Counted from the first letter of the stretch, positions 37,160-49,164 are shown. The stretch is 64,000 nucleotides of DNA from Pseudomonas sp. MF4836 (GCF_002018875.1 NZ_MVOL01000004.1:62001-126000); one strand, 5' to 3'. Notes: a model not told the origin generated them from the sequence alone. A program made the numbers and translations.

Positions 37160-38674
37160 ATGAAGCGCAAGAACATTCTTTTCATCATGGCCGATCAAAT
37201 GGCCGCGCCAATGTTGCCGTTCTACGGTTCCTCGCCCATCAAGCTGCCCAATCTCAGTCGCCTCGCCGCCCAGGGCGTGGTGTTCGACGCCGCGTACTGC
37301 AACAGCCCGCTGTGCGCGCCCTCGCGTTTCACCCTGGTCAGCGGCCAGTTGCCGAGCAAGATCGGCGCCTACGACAACGCTGCGGACTTTCCCGCGGATG
37401 TCCCGACTTACGCCCACTATCTGCGCCGCCTCGGCTACCGCACCGCGCTGTCGGGCAAGATGCACTTCTGCGGCCCGGACCAGTTGCACGGTTATGAAGA
37501 GCGCCTGACCAGCGATATCTACCCCGCCGACTATGGCTGGGCGGTGAACTGGGATGAACCCGATGTGCGGCCCAGCTGGTACCACAACATGTCCTCGGTG
37601 CTGCAGGCCGGGCCCTGCGTGCGCACCAACCAGCTGGATTTCGATGAAGAGGTGGTGTTCAAGGCCCAGCAGTACCTGTTCGACCATATCCGCGAAGACG
37701 GCGACCAGCCGTTCTGCCTCACCGTGTCCATGACCCACCCCCACGACCCGTACACCATTCCAAAGGCCTTCTGGGACCTGTACCGCGACGACGACATTCC
37801 GCTGCCGGAAACGCCACCACAGAGCAGCCAGGATCCCCATTCCCGGCGCCTGCTCAAGGTCTACGACCTGTGGGACAAGCCGCTGCCTGTGGATAAGATC
37901 CGCGACGCCCGCCGCGCCTACTTCGGCGCGTGCAGCTATATCGACAGCAACGTCGGCAAACTCCTGCAAACCCTGGAGGACACGGGGCTGATCGACGACA
38001 CCATCATTGTGTTCTCCGGCGACCATGGCGACATGCTCGGCGAGCGCGGGCTCTGGTACAAAATGCACTGGTTCGAGATGGCCGCGCGGGTGCCGCTGCT
38101 GGTCAGCGCTCCCGGTCTGTTCGCCGCCGGGCGGGTCAGCGCGGCGGTCTCGACCGCCGACCTGCTGCCGACCCTGGTGGAACTCGCCGGCGGCGAGCTG
38201 GAACCGGGCCTGCCTCTCGACGGACGCTCGCTGGTGCCCCACCTGCAAGGGCAGGGCGGGCACGACGAGGTCTTTGGCGAATACATGGCCGAAGGCACCA
38301 TCAGCCCGCTGATGATGATCCGCCGCGGCGCCTATAAATTCATCTACAGCGAAGACGACCCGTGCCTACTCTTCGATGTAGCCAACGATCCCCGCGAGCT
38401 CGAAGAACTCAGCCAGTCGCCGCAGCATCGGCCGCTGTTCGAGGCCTTCCTCGCCGAAGCCCGGGCCAAGTGGGATATCCCGCTGATCCGGCAACAGGTA
38501 CTCGCCAGCCAGCGGCGTCGGCGTTTCGTCGCCAGCGCGCTGACCGTGGGCAAGCTGAAGAGCTGGGACCACCAGCCACTGGTCGATGCCAGCCAGCAAT
38601 ACATGCGTAACCACATCGACCTCGACGATCTGGAGCGCAAGGCTCGTTATCCACAACCCTGCCAAAACCAATAA
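37160..38674 (+). CDS. betC: Choline sulfatase
   Basis: Hydrolyses choline-O-sulfate to choline and sulfate, giving carbon, nitrogen, sulfur and the osmoprotectant precursor choline. The 504-residue cytosolic sulfatase has the formylglycine signature CAPSR (52-56, with C52 the modified residue), and metal residues in ADQM and FSGDHGDM. I chose the ATG at 37160 (MKRKNILFIMADQ), since family members start there; one upstream at 37142 is possible. It leads the betC-choX-sulP operon. Confidence 0.94.
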   Translation: MKRKNILFIMADQMAAPMLPFYGSSPIKLPNLSRLAAQGVVFDAAYCNSPLCAPSRFTLVSGQLPSKIGAYDNAADFPADVPTYAHYLRRLGYRTALSGKMHFCGPDQLHGYEERLTSDIYPADYGWAVNWDEPDVRPSWYHNMSSVLQAGPCVRTNQLDFDEEVVFKAQQYLFDHIREDGDQPFCLTVSMTHPHDPYTIPKAFWDLYRDDDIPLPETPPQSSQDPHSRRLLKVYDLWDKPLPVDKIRDARRAYFGACSYIDSNVGKLLQTLEDTGLIDDTIIVFSGDHGDMLGERGLWYKMHWFEMAARVPLLVSAPGLFAAGRVSAAVSTADLLPTLVELAGGELEPGLPLDGRSLVPHLQGQGGHDEVFGEYMAEGTISPLMMIRRGAYKFIYSEDDPCLLFDVANDPRELEELSQSPQHRPLFEAFLAEARAKWDIPLIRQQVLASQRRRRFVASALTVGKLKSWDHQPLVDASQQYMRNHIDLDDLERKARYPQPCQNQ

Positions 38675-38689
38675 CGTAAGGGGAAGAGC

Positions 38690-39619
38690 ATGCAAAGGTT
38701 ATCCACAGCAGTCGCCATCGGCCTCCTGGCCCTGGGCAGTGCGTCGGCCCGGGCCGATCAGTGCGAAACGGTGAAAATGGCCGATCCGGGCTGGAGCGAC
38801 ATCGCCGCGACCAACGCCATCACCGGTTTCCTGTTGAGCGGCATGGGCTACAAGGCCAAGGTCGATACCCTGGCGGTGCCGATCACCTTTGGCGGTCTCA
38901 AGGACGGCCAGGTGGATGTGTTCCTCGGCAACTGGATGCCGGCGCAGCAGGGCTTCTACGACAAGTTCGTGGCCACCGGCGATGTCACCCAGCTGGCGAA
39001 GAACCTCGACGGCACCGAGTTCACCCTGGCCGTGCCGGATTACGTGTGGGATGCAGGAGTGCACGATTTTGCCGACCTGAACACCTACGCCGAGGCGCAC
39101 CCCAAGGACGTCGAGAAGAAGATCTACGGCATCGGCTCCGGCGCGCCGGCCAATATCTCGTTGCAGGAGATCATCAAGAAGAATGACTTCAACCTCGGCC
39201 AGTGGAAGCTGGTGGAGTCCAGCGAGCAGGCGATGCTGGCGGAAGTGTCGCGGGCCATGAAGAAACAGAAGTTCGTGACCTTCCTCGGCTGGACCCCGCA
39301 CCCGATGAACGTGCAGCTGAAAATGCACTACCTCAAAGGTGGCGAGAAGTATTTCGGCGACACCGGCAGCGTCTACACCCTGACCCGCAAGGGTTATGCA
39401 CAGGCCTGCCCGAACGTCGGCAAGTTGCTGACCAACCTGAGCTTCACCCAGGAAATGGAGAACAGCATCATGTCCGAGGTGGCCAACAAGAAGGTCAGCA
39501 ATGCGGATGCGGCCAAGGCCTGGATCAAGGCCAATCCGGGGGTGCTGGACACCTGGCTGGAAGGGGTGAAGACCCTCGATGGCAAGGATGCGCTGGCGGC
39601 GGTGAAGGCCAAGCTGTAG
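38690..39619 (+). CDS. Choline-binding periplasmic protein (ChoX-like)
   Basis: A 309-residue substrate-binding protein of the glycine betaine/choline class, with a signal peptide (about 1-22). The mature part has aromatic-box patterns GWSDIAATNA, FLGNWMPAQQGFY and VTFLGWTPHPMN. AAGGGGAAG precedes the ATG. There is no permease or ATPase gene beside it, so it must work with subunits encoded elsewhere. A DnaA box overlaps its first codons (38699-38707). Confidence 0.9.
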   Translation: MQRLSTAVAIGLLALGSASARADQCETVKMADPGWSDIAATNAITGFLLSGMGYKAKVDTLAVPITFGGLKDGQVDVFLGNWMPAQQGFYDKFVATGDVTQLAKNLDGTEFTLAVPDYVWDAGVHDFADLNTYAEAHPKDVEKKIYGIGSGAPANISLQEIIKKNDFNLGQWKLVESSEQAMLAEVSRAMKKQKFVTFLGWTPHPMNVQLKMHYLKGGEKYFGDTGSVYTLTRKGYAQACPNVGKLLTNLSFTQEMENSIMSEVANKKVSNADAAKAWIKANPGVLDTWLEGVKTLDGKDALAAVKAKL

Positions 39620-39625
39620 TGGGCT

Positions 39626-39666
39626 GGATGGGGACGCTGCACCCTGAAGCGCCAGCGTCCCCATCC
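39626..39666. terminator. Long hairpin after choX
   Basis: The arms GGATGGGGACGCTG (39626-39639) and CAGCGTCCCCATCC (39653-39666) are perfectly complementary over 14 bp with a 13-base loop. There is no T-run. It could terminate weakly, or stabilise the betC-choX part of the transcript relative to sulP. Confidence 0.6.
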
Positions 39667-39773
39667 CAGCTTTTGAAGGCTGGGCTGAAGCCCGGCGCGC
39701 GCGCCATCCTTGGGCAAGCGCCTGGGCAATGCTTTAACCTGACGCCCTTGAATCAATCCACCCGCGAGGAACC

Positions 39774-41342
39774 ATGGCCTGGCCCAACCGCCATTCACTC
39801 TTTCCCTTCCTGAGCTGGCTGCCTCGGCAAACCCGCGCCAGCGTCGGACGTGATCTGTTGGTGGGGCTGAGCGGCGCCATCCTGGCCCTGCCGCAATCCA
39901 TTGCCTACGCCCTGATCGCCGGGCTGCCGCCGGAGTACGGCCTGTATGCCGCGATAGTGCCGGTGCTGATCGCCTGCCTCTGGGGCTCTTCCTGGCACCT
40001 GATCTGCGGCCCGACGGCGGCCATTTCCATCGTGCTCTATGCCAGTGTCAGCCCCCTGGCCGTGCCCGCGTCCCAGGACTACATCACCCTGATCCTGTTG
40101 CTGACCCTGCTGGCCGGGGTGTTCCAGTGGTTGCTGGGCATGCTGCGCTTTGGCGCCCTGGTGAACTTCGTCTCGCACTCGGTGGTGCTGGGGTTCACCC
40201 TCGGCGCCGCCGTGGTAATCGCCCTCGGCCAATTGCCCAACCTGCTGGGGCTGGACCTGCCGAACCAGGCCACCGCCCTCAACAGCCTGCTCTCACTGCT
40301 GGGCCACCTCGACGCTGTGGATAAACCCTCCTTGCTGCTCGGCCTGGGCACCTTGTTGTTGGGGGTGGCGCTGAAACTGCTGCTGCCCCGCTGGCCGAGC
40401 CTGTTGATAACCTTGGTACTCAGCGCCCTGGTGGTGTGGATGTGGCCCGCGCTGTTCGGCCATGTGCAACTGGTCAGCGCCTTTGTCGGCCAACTGCCAC
40501 CCCTCAGCCCCCTGCCGCTGGACCTGGAAATGATCCTGCGCCTGCTGCCCAGCGCCGTGGCGGTGGGGATGCTGGGGCTGGTCACCAGTTTGTCGATTGC
40601 CCGCTCACTGTCGGCCCGCTCCGAACAATTGCTCGATGCCAACCAGGAAGTGCGTGCACAGGGTCTGTCGAATATCGTCGGCGCGTTTTTTTCCGGCTAT
40701 CTGTCGTCCGGCTCTTTTACCCGCTCCGGCCTGAGCTACGAAGCCGGCGCGCATTCACCGCTGGCCGGGGTGTTTTCCGCACTGTGGGTGGCGCTGTTTG
40801 CCGTGAGTGGCGCGTCGCTGATCGCCCATATTCCGATCCCGGCCATGGCGGGCAGCATCCTGCTGATCTGCTGGGGGCTGGTGGACCATCGCGGCATCCG
40901 CGCGTTGTTCCGGGTCAGTCGCGCCGAGTTCGTGGTGATGAGTCTGACCTGCATCGCCACCTTGCTCCTAGAGCTGCAAACGGCGATTTATGCCGGGGTC
41001 CTGGCGTCGCTGTTTTTCTACCTCAAGCGCACCTCGCAACCGCGGGTGCAGCAATGGCGCGAGGGTGACGAGGACATCCTGCGGGTTGGCGGCTCGATCT
41101 TCTTCGGCGCCAGCCACTACCTGCAAGTGCGCATGCAACGCTGCCACGCGCCACGCCTGGTGATCGAGGCCCAGCACATCAATTTCATCGATTACTCGGG
41201 GGTGGAAATGCTGCACCAGGAGGCCAGGCGTCTGCGGCGCCAGGATCGCAGCCTGATCCTGCGCCGGGCGCGCCAGGCGGTGAAGGAGGAGTTGATCAAG
41301 CTCGAAGGACCGCAGCATTGCCCGATCCACTTCGAAGACTGA
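39774..41342 (+). CDS. SulP transporter of the choline sulfate cluster
   Basis: A 522-residue SLC26/SulP transporter, with 10-12 membrane helices (about 25-410), the family pattern ALPQSIAYALIAGLPPEYGL and a C-terminal STAS domain (about 430-510, INFIDYSGVEML). Placement downstream of betC and choX suggests it moves sulfate or choline-O-sulfate. Which, and in which direction, is inference. It is unrelated in neighbourhood and only distantly alike in sequence to the SulP gene at 12603. Confidence 0.87.
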   Translation: MAWPNRHSLFPFLSWLPRQTRASVGRDLLVGLSGAILALPQSIAYALIAGLPPEYGLYAAIVPVLIACLWGSSWHLICGPTAAISIVLYASVSPLAVPASQDYITLILLLTLLAGVFQWLLGMLRFGALVNFVSHSVVLGFTLGAAVVIALGQLPNLLGLDLPNQATALNSLLSLLGHLDAVDKPSLLLGLGTLLLGVALKLLLPRWPSLLITLVLSALVVWMWPALFGHVQLVSAFVGQLPPLSPLPLDLEMILRLLPSAVAVGMLGLVTSLSIARSLSARSEQLLDANQEVRAQGLSNIVGAFFSGYLSSGSFTRSGLSYEAGAHSPLAGVFSALWVALFAVSGASLIAHIPIPAMAGSILLICWGLVDHRGIRALFRVSRAEFVVMSLTCIATLLLELQTAIYAGVLASLFFYLKRTSQPRVQQWREGDEDILRVGGSIFFGASHYLQVRMQRCHAPRLVIEAQHINFIDYSGVEMLHQEARRLRRQDRSLILRRARQAVKEELIKLEGPQHCPIHFED

Positions 41343-41368
41343 CCCCAAGGTTTGACGGGGGCGCTCCC

Positions 41369-41500
41369 TGTGGCGAGCGAGCTTGCTCGCGCTGGACTGC
41401 GCAGCAGGCCCAAAGCCGGGCACCGTCGTCCGTCTGACAGACTTCGAAAGCCGGTTCTACCACCGCTGCGCGGCCGAGCGCGAGCAAGCTCCTCGCCACA
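41369..41500. repeat. Inverted pair of REP elements
   Basis: A left copy reads TGTGGCGAGCGAGCTTGCTC on the plus strand, starting at 41369. A right copy reads TGTGGCGAGGAGCTTGCTCG on the minus strand and ends at 41500. Both continue into CGCGCT cores. The pair flanks an unrelated 60-70 bp and lies between convergent sulP and aroE. This is the REPIN arrangement of pseudomonads and may terminate both transcripts. Confidence 0.82.
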
Positions 41501-41513
41501 CTGTTGCAGCCCG

Positions 41514-42335
41514 TTACTGCGCCAATTGCCGCCGCAACTCAGCCAGCACCGGCGCGCTGTCCGGGCGCACGCCACGCCAGAGGTAGAAGGCTTCCGCCGC
41601 CTGCTCGGCGAGCATGCCCAGGCCATCCATCACCTGCGTCGCCCCGTGCTCCCTGGCCCAACGGCAGAACGGCGTGGGTTCCTTGCCGTACATCATGTCG
41701 TAGCACAGGGTGTGGCCGGGCTCGATCAGGCTCCCGGCAATCGGCGGCACATCGCCGGAGAGGCTGGCCGAGGTCGCGTTGATGATCAGGTCCACCGACT
41801 CTTGCAACCAGTCGAAACCGCTGGCCGACACCGGCCCCAGGTCGGCGAACAACTCCGCCAGCAGCTCGGCCTTTTCCACAGTGCGGTTGGCGATGATGAC
41901 CGAGGCCGGCTGTTCCGCCAGCAACGGTTCCAGGGCACCGCGCACCGCGCCACCGGCCCCCAGCAGCAGGATGCGCTTGCCCTTGAGGCTGAACCCGGCA
42001 TTGACCGTCAGGTCCCGGACCAGGCCGGCACCGTCGGTGTTGTCCCCCAGCAGGCGGCCGTCGGCGAGCTTGCTCAAGGTGTTCACCGCACCGGCCCGTT
42101 GCGCGCGCTCGGTCAGGCTGTCGGCCAGGCGATAGGCTTCTTCCTTGAACGGCACGGTGACGTTGGCGCCACGGCCCTCGGCGAAGAACGCCCGGGCGCT
42201 GCCGGTGAAGTCGTCCAGGGGGGCCAGCAGGGTGTTGTAGTCCAGTTGCTGAGCCGTCTGCTCGGCGAACAGGCGATGGATCAGCGGCGATTTGCTGTGG
42301 CCGATCGGGTTACCAAAAACGACGTACTGATCCAT
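41514..42335 (-). CDS. aroE: Shikimate dehydrogenase
   Basis: NADPH-dependent reduction of 3-dehydroshikimate in aromatic amino acid synthesis. The 273-residue protein has the substrate-site patterns [10 protein letters not shown] and VTVPFK (catalytic K64), DNTDG (D101) and the nucleotide loop GAGGAVRG. It is cotranscribed with hemF, 18 bases downstream of its stop. Confidence 0.95.
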   Translation of the reverse strand: MDQYVVFGNPIGHSKSPLIHRLFAEQTAQQLDYNTLLAPLDDFTGSARAFFAEGRGANVTVPFKEEAYRLADSLTERAQRAGAVNTLSKLADGRLLGDNTDGAGLVRDLTVNAGFSLKGKRILLLGAGGAVRGALEPLLAEQPASVIIANRTVEKAELLAELFADLGPVSASGFDWLQESVDLIINATSASLSGDVPPIAGSLIEPGHTLCYDMMYGKEPTPFCRWAREHGATQVMDGLGMLAEQAAEAFYLWRGVRPDSAPVLAELRRQLAQ

Positions 42336-42353
42336 CTGCTAAAGCCCTTTTGT

Positions 42354-44417
<2,064 letters not shown>

Positions 44418-45026
44418 ACCCGGCAGGTGCGTGGCGCGAAACAACCACGGCAGGCGTATGAATCCATACATGACCTGGCTAAGTGCGGAGCGCTGCGCAC
44501 TCAATACAGAGACTCACCACACCGTGGAATATCCATTGATGGAGCCCATATAAAAGCCGATTAGAAGACAAGTCTTGCTCCTCGGCCGTATTACTTTAGC
44601 CTCGCCCTGCACAATAGACTTTTACCCTAGTGGTCAGGGCGAACGACCGGGGCCCTTGGGGGTAAAGTAAATTTATTACGAACTCCCGATTGCCGCTCAT
44701 TCCTCGTTACTTCATTACCGTCCGGGGCGACGTCAAGATTTAAAGTGTATCTCCAAATATTATCAAGACCTCAAACACCACGGACGGGAAAACCAACGCC
44801 ACGCTCACTGTCTGCATCGACATTCTGTGAATGGACGCAAGGCGCGCCAGGCACGGTTTTACATGCCTGCACCCTAGTTCTACCAACAGGACTTGTCTGA
44901 AAAAAATCCAGAAACATAAGTCGCACACCATTCAAAAATCAAAACCTGTTAGGATTTTGCCTCCTAATAACTGTAATTAGAAATGCAGAAGACAGATGAT
45001 GATTTTTCATAAAAAAAGATATTCCC
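44418..45026. other. AT-rich intergenic region before the adhesin gene
   Basis: This 609-bp stretch has no convincing gene. It becomes AT-rich toward the right. Visible structures are a short palindrome GTATG/CATAC (44456-44469) and an inverted repeat TTAGGA-N7-TCCTAA (44949-44967), 60-80 bases before the adhesin start, which is a candidate regulator site. It and the adhesin gene separate qor from tsaC, which are adjacent in P. aeruginosa as I recall. Confidence 0.5.
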
Positions 45027-46064
45027 ATGCAGTATAAAAGAATACTGATCGCTGCTTTCCTGCCCACACTTTTTCTACCCAGCCTCGCTTATTCCAATCC
45101 GCTCAACGCTCTGTGCCGCAGCAGCCCGAACGCCTCTGCAGGTAACAATCAAGCTGAAATACGTTTGACGAGCCTGAAACCGTTCAATGCAGTACCTGTC
45201 AATGGCGTATTAGGTACTGCCAACATGACCGGTTCTCTTATATGCGGCGGTAGCAACGGTAGCAGCATGTGGGGCAAAACCTTTGTCATACAAGGTTTCC
45301 CCAATAGCGGAGAAAGTGGATACGTCTGCAAGACACAACTAGACGGTGTTGGTATTCGTTATAGAAATGCTGACGGCGGTGGATATACACCCTGTAGCCG
45401 TTGGGGGGAATTTTTCAAAATAACAAACGTGGTCAATGGCCAAATATACACCATGAATACTCCACTCGTAGCCGAGCTTATAAAGACCAAGGAAAATACA
45501 ACCCTACCCCCTGGTACTCATGATGTATTGATTGATCCAAAAAACTCACTCACTTCCTTCTGGCCAGGGACAACTAACAGTAGTGCCTGGGGCAAAATTG
45601 TGTTTGTGGCGAATACCAAGTTGCTGGTCAACCCGTGTCACTTCAGCAGTGCGCAAACTAACGTCAGATTTGGAACTGTGCAGGTAGATGATGTGGCAAG
45701 AGGGGCTGTAGAAAGGCCGTTCAGGCTTGAGTTCAGTGGTTGTGGCATCCAGAGTAACGCGGAATACTTCAACAACGTTGCATCACTTCGTTTTCTTTCA
45801 GCAAACATACGTGCTGATGGCAACCTCGATACCATCCCCTGCGAGAAAGGGTGTGCGAAGGGCACCGTCATTGAAGTGAAGCCTGAAGGGGGCGTAGCTA
45901 TCAACCTAAATGAAAAGTTCAGACTGAAGAATGGAAACTACAGTATTGGCAATGACACGATCACCCATCAGTTCGTCGCCAAACTTAAACCTGCGACTGC
46001 GTCGTCAGTCATTACGCCCGGGCGCACGGACGCCATACTCACCCTAATCATCGATTCTCTCTAG
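45027..46064 (+). CDS. Orphan fimbrial adhesin-like protein
   Basis: A 345-residue secreted protein with a signal peptide (about 1-24, LAYS-NP). The C-terminal 150 residues look like a chaperone-usher pilin domain: NPCHF opening cysteine, NVRFGTVQVDDV, LEFSGCG second cysteine, and an alternating terminal strand DAILTLIIDSL. The N-terminal half, rich in Ser/Gly/Asn with paired cysteines, would be the receptor-binding lectin domain as in tip adhesins. No chaperone, usher or pilin gene is nearby. Codon use is visibly more AT-rich than the neighbours, suggesting acquisition. Confidence 0.65.
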   Translation: MQYKRILIAAFLPTLFLPSLAYSNPLNALCRSSPNASAGNNQAEIRLTSLKPFNAVPVNGVLGTANMTGSLICGGSNGSSMWGKTFVIQGFPNSGESGYVCKTQLDGVGIRYRNADGGGYTPCSRWGEFFKITNVVNGQIYTMNTPLVAELIKTKENTTLPPGTHDVLIDPKNSLTSFWPGTTNSSAWGKIVFVANTKLLVNPCHFSSAQTNVRFGTVQVDDVARGAVERPFRLEFSGCGIQSNAEYFNNVASLRFLSANIRADGNLDTIPCEKGCAKGTVIEVKPEGGVAINLNEKFRLKNGNYSIGNDTITHQFVAKLKPATASSVITPGRTDAILTLIIDSL

Positions 46065-46172
46065 ACCGCGCTCGCCTGCATCACAGGGCAAGCAGCACCC
46101 AGCATTGCCTGATGTGCCTGCCTGCATGAGCTGGTGCCAGTGACTGTCCTCACAGGAAACTGGCCCGGCTCA

Positions 46173-46730
46173 TCACGCTGAGCGAATGACCTTCCCGCTG
46201 GCCAGGTCACGGATAACACTCGGATTCTTGCGCCCACCCAAGCTGCCACCCAGCACCAGATCCAGCTGCCCGCGAAAGTACTGCTCCACACGGATTCGCG
46301 TGCGTGCCGCGGGACGCCCCTGGGGATTGGCCGAAGTGGAAATCAACGGACCGACCAAGGCACACAGCTCACGCACCTGCGGATGGTCGCTGACCCGCAA
46401 TGCCACGGTGTCGTGGACCCCGGTAATCCATTCCGGCAACAGGTCCTGATGGGGCACCAACCAGGTGTTGGGCCCGGGCCAGGTGCTGGACATGCGCTCG
46501 ATCCAGGTGTCCGGGAAGTCTTCGAAGAGAAAGTCGAACTGGCGGATGTTATCGGCGATCAGGATCAGGCCCTTGTCCACCGAACGCGACTTGATCGCCA
46601 GCAGACGATCCACTGCCTCCTCGTTCCATGGATCGCACCCCAGGCCCCAGACCGCTTCGGTTGGGTAGGCAATTACCGCTCCTGCGCGAATTTCTCGTGC
46701 GGCTTGTTGCACGCGCCAACTGCTGACCAT
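46173..46730 (-). CDS. tsaC: Threonylcarbamoyl-AMP synthase
   Basis: Makes the threonylcarbamoyl adenylate used for t6A modification of tRNAs. The 185-residue YrdC-fold protein has [17 protein letters not shown], the [11 protein letters not shown] patch and [10 protein letters not shown]. It lies 55 bases beyond dprA on the same strand. Confidence 0.94.
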   Translation of the reverse strand: MVSSWRVQQAAREIRAGAVIAYPTEAVWGLGCDPWNEEAVDRLLAIKSRSVDKGLILIADNIRQFDFLFEDFPDTWIERMSSTWPGPNTWLVPHQDLLPEWITGVHDTVALRVSDHPQVRELCALVGPLISTSANPQGRPAARTRIRVEQYFRGQLDLVLGGSLGGRKNPSVIRDLASGKVIRSA

Positions 46731-46785
46731 TACTGATTCTCCGGGATTAAGGCTGTGCGCAGTTTACCGATCTTGTCTGTAAAAC

Positions 46786-47892
46786 CTAGCTCACCCGCGC
46801 AAACCAGCGACCGGACTCACAGACGGCGCGCCCTGCCAATTCCAGCTCCGTGAGTTCACCCAACACCTTGGGCAACGCCCAGCCGCTGGCCGTGGCCAGG
46901 GCCTCGCTGGTCTGCGGCGCCGCGTGCAGCAGCTGCAGCAACGGATGCTCGGCGACAGCCGGCGGTGGCTCTGTGGATAACCCCAGGTGCTGCCAACCGC
47001 GCAGGGCTTCGAGAATGTGTTCGATGGTCTCCACCAGCACCGCGCCATCACGAATCAATTGATGACAGCCACGGGCCCCGGGGTGATGAATCGACCCCGG
47101 AATGGCGTAGACCTCACGCCCCTGTTCCCCCGCCAGGCGCGCGGTGATCAACGACCCGCTGGCGACACTGGCCTCGACCACCAGCACCCCCAGGGACAAA
47201 CCACTGATGATCCGGTTGCGCCGCGGGAAGTGGCTGGCCTGGGGCCCGGTCTCCAGCGGGAACTCGGAAACCACCGCGCTGCCGCGCTCAATCATCGCCT
47301 CGGCCAGGGCCCGGTGGCGCTGTGGATAAAAATTTTCCAGGCCGGTGCCGAGCACGCCCACGGTTTGCCCGCCAACATCCAGTGCAGCCTGATGCGCCGC
47401 ACCATCGATGCCCAAAGCCAAGCCACTGGTGATGACAAAACCGGCCCCGGCGAGGCTGCGGGAAAAAGCCCTCGCCGTGTCCATCCCGGGCTTGGACGCG
47501 CGGCGGCTGCCGACCATCGCCAACTGCGGTTTTTCCAGAATCCGTGGGTCACCCGCGACAAACAACAGGGGTGGAGCGTCAGACAATTGCGCGAGCAACG
47601 CCGGGTAGCCCGGCTCGCCCAACAGCAGCAAATGCTGGCCCGGACGCTCAAGCCAGGCCAATGCACGGCTGGCGCCATCCCGTACTTCGACACTGCGCCG
47701 GGCCTCGGTACAAGCCTGGGGCAACCCCAGGGCACGCCACGCACTGGCCGGCGCGCTGATGGCCTTGGAGGCCGAACCAAAGGCGTCAAGCAAGCGCTGA
47801 AAACGCCTCGGACCTAGCTCCGGCAGGCGATGCAAACGTAAACGCGCTTCCAGTTCCGCGGGGGAAACCTGGGCAGTGACAGGCTGGGTCAT
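46786..47892 (-). CDS. dprA: DNA processing protein DprA
   Basis: Binds incoming single-stranded DNA and loads RecA in natural transformation. The 368-residue protein has a SAM-like N-terminal region, the Rossmann-like core (AMVGSRRASKPG, SGLALGIDGAAHQAAL, GTGLENFYPQRH, SEFPLETGP) and a C-terminal winged-helix part. AAGG lies 8-9 bases before the ATG at 47892. Two DnaA boxes fall inside it (46972 and 47321). Confidence 0.94.
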   Translation of the reverse strand: MTQPVTAQVSPAELEARLRLHRLPELGPRRFQRLLDAFGSASKAISAPASAWRALGLPQACTEARRSVEVRDGASRALAWLERPGQHLLLLGEPGYPALLAQLSDAPPLLFVAGDPRILEKPQLAMVGSRRASKPGMDTARAFSRSLAGAGFVITSGLALGIDGAAHQAALDVGGQTVGVLGTGLENFYPQRHRALAEAMIERGSAVVSEFPLETGPQASHFPRRNRIISGLSLGVLVVEASVASGSLITARLAGEQGREVYAIPGSIHHPGARGCHQLIRDGAVLVETIEHILEALRGWQHLGLSTEPPPAVAEHPLLQLLHAAPQTSEALATASGWALPKVLGELTELELAGRAVCESGRWFARVS

Positions 47893-47980
47893 AGGATCAT
47901 CCTTGATCGTTATAAGCCCCGCTGTGGCGGGAATAAGCTGTGGATAACTCTGTTGGTAACTTGTTGAGGAATGGGCTGCT

Positions 47981-49009
47981 TCAAGGGTTGCGCAGCTTGT
48001 CCTGCACTGCCAGCGAACGCGAGGCGCTGAGCACCAATCCATAGCTGAGCCGGTCATAGGTTCGAAACACCATCAGCAGTCCGGCACGTTCGTCAGGAAT
48101 CTTCACCTGTTCGCCGGCGACCCGGTCACGCACGGTTTCGCCGGTCTTCATCACCGCCAGCACGTTGCCGGGTGTCAGGCCGTCCAGCCGGCCCTTGTCC
48201 AGGGTCACCACATCCATGGCCCCGACCTGGGTCACCCCACGCGGCACATCGATGATCAGGCCGTCGACGGGGCGATCCGGCGCGCTGGGCACGAAGTTCT
48301 CTGCCGCGGGCGGGGCCTGGCTGGGGAACAGGCGATCCCCCGGGCGCACCTCCTGAGTGGTGCGTTGCAGGGCCAAGGTCGCCAGGTCACCGTCGAGCGC
48401 CAGCACCTCGCCGCCGCCGATATCGTCGGCATTGATCCCCAATACCTCCTGGCTTTGCGGATCGCGGTAGACCTTGCCCTGACGGAAGATGCCATAGGCC
48501 ACGGGCAGCGCCACGTCGAAATGCCCGCGCGCGAACACACGGTCGCCGCTGCCGGCCAGGACCCGCTCGGCATCGCCGGCAACGATATAGGGCGCCTGCC
48601 GGAAATCCTCTTCGCGCTCGATCATGCGATTGCCCAGCAGGAAGCTGTCGATGGCGTGCGGTGGCAGAGCCGGTATCGCATCCACCAGGGGCGTGCGCCG
48701 TACTTGCGGGGATAACTTGAGGGTGCCGCGTGAGGTGCCGCGCTCGAGGTTGAGCTGCGGCTGTCCGGAAGACTGGACCAGGGTCAGGACATCGCCCGGA
48801 TACAGCAGGTCGGGATCACCCACCTGGGTATTGGCCTGCCACAGTGCCGGCCATTGCCAGGGATCACGCAGGAATTGGCCGGCGATGCTCCACAGCGTAT
48901 CGCCCGCAGCCACCGTATAGCGCTGTGGATAACCCTCCCGAAGTGGCACCTGCGCCTGGGCGATCGCGGCCCAGCCCAACAGCAGCAAGGCGAGTAGTGA
49001 TTTCCTCAT
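47981..49009 (-). CDS. LysM domain-containing secreted protein
   Basis: A 342-residue secreted protein, signal peptide about 1-20 (IAQA-QV), then a LysM peptidoglycan-binding domain (about 28-78, [17 protein letters not shown]). A 260-residue C-terminal region of unknown fold follows. Pseudomonas genomes keep it upstream of dprA. It is divergent from def. The ATG at 49009 begins [13 protein letters not shown]. Confidence 0.88.
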   Translation of the reverse strand: MRKSLLALLLLGWAAIAQAQVPLREGYPQRYTVAAGDTLWSIAGQFLRDPWQWPALWQANTQVGDPDLLYPGDVLTLVQSSGQPQLNLERGTSRGTLKLSPQVRRTPLVDAIPALPPHAIDSFLLGNRMIEREEDFRQAPYIVAGDAERVLAGSGDRVFARGHFDVALPVAYGIFRQGKVYRDPQSQEVLGINADDIGGGEVLALDGDLATLALQRTTQEVRPGDRLFPSQAPPAAENFVPSAPDRPVDGLIIDVPRGVTQVGAMDVVTLDKGRLDGLTPGNVLAVMKTGETVRDRVAGEQVKIPDERAGLLMVFRTYDRLSYGLVLSASRSLAVQDKLRNP

Positions 49010-49164
49010 GCGGTGAATCCCTTTATTATGTGCGTTCGCGTGAAACGCCAGAGCCTGCGCGGCTCGCTCCTCCTGCTGGAGCACGTTTTGCAACGGTAGC
49101 CCGGGTCCAGCACCTGCAAGGCCACCGACTCCGCCCTTACTTCACACGTGTAGCAATTACGCCT

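Noticed and set aside
44740..44931. 63-codon minus-strand frame in the AT-rich gap
   Set aside because: No ribosome site or known family; the hydrophobic composition is expected from AT-rich non-coding DNA.
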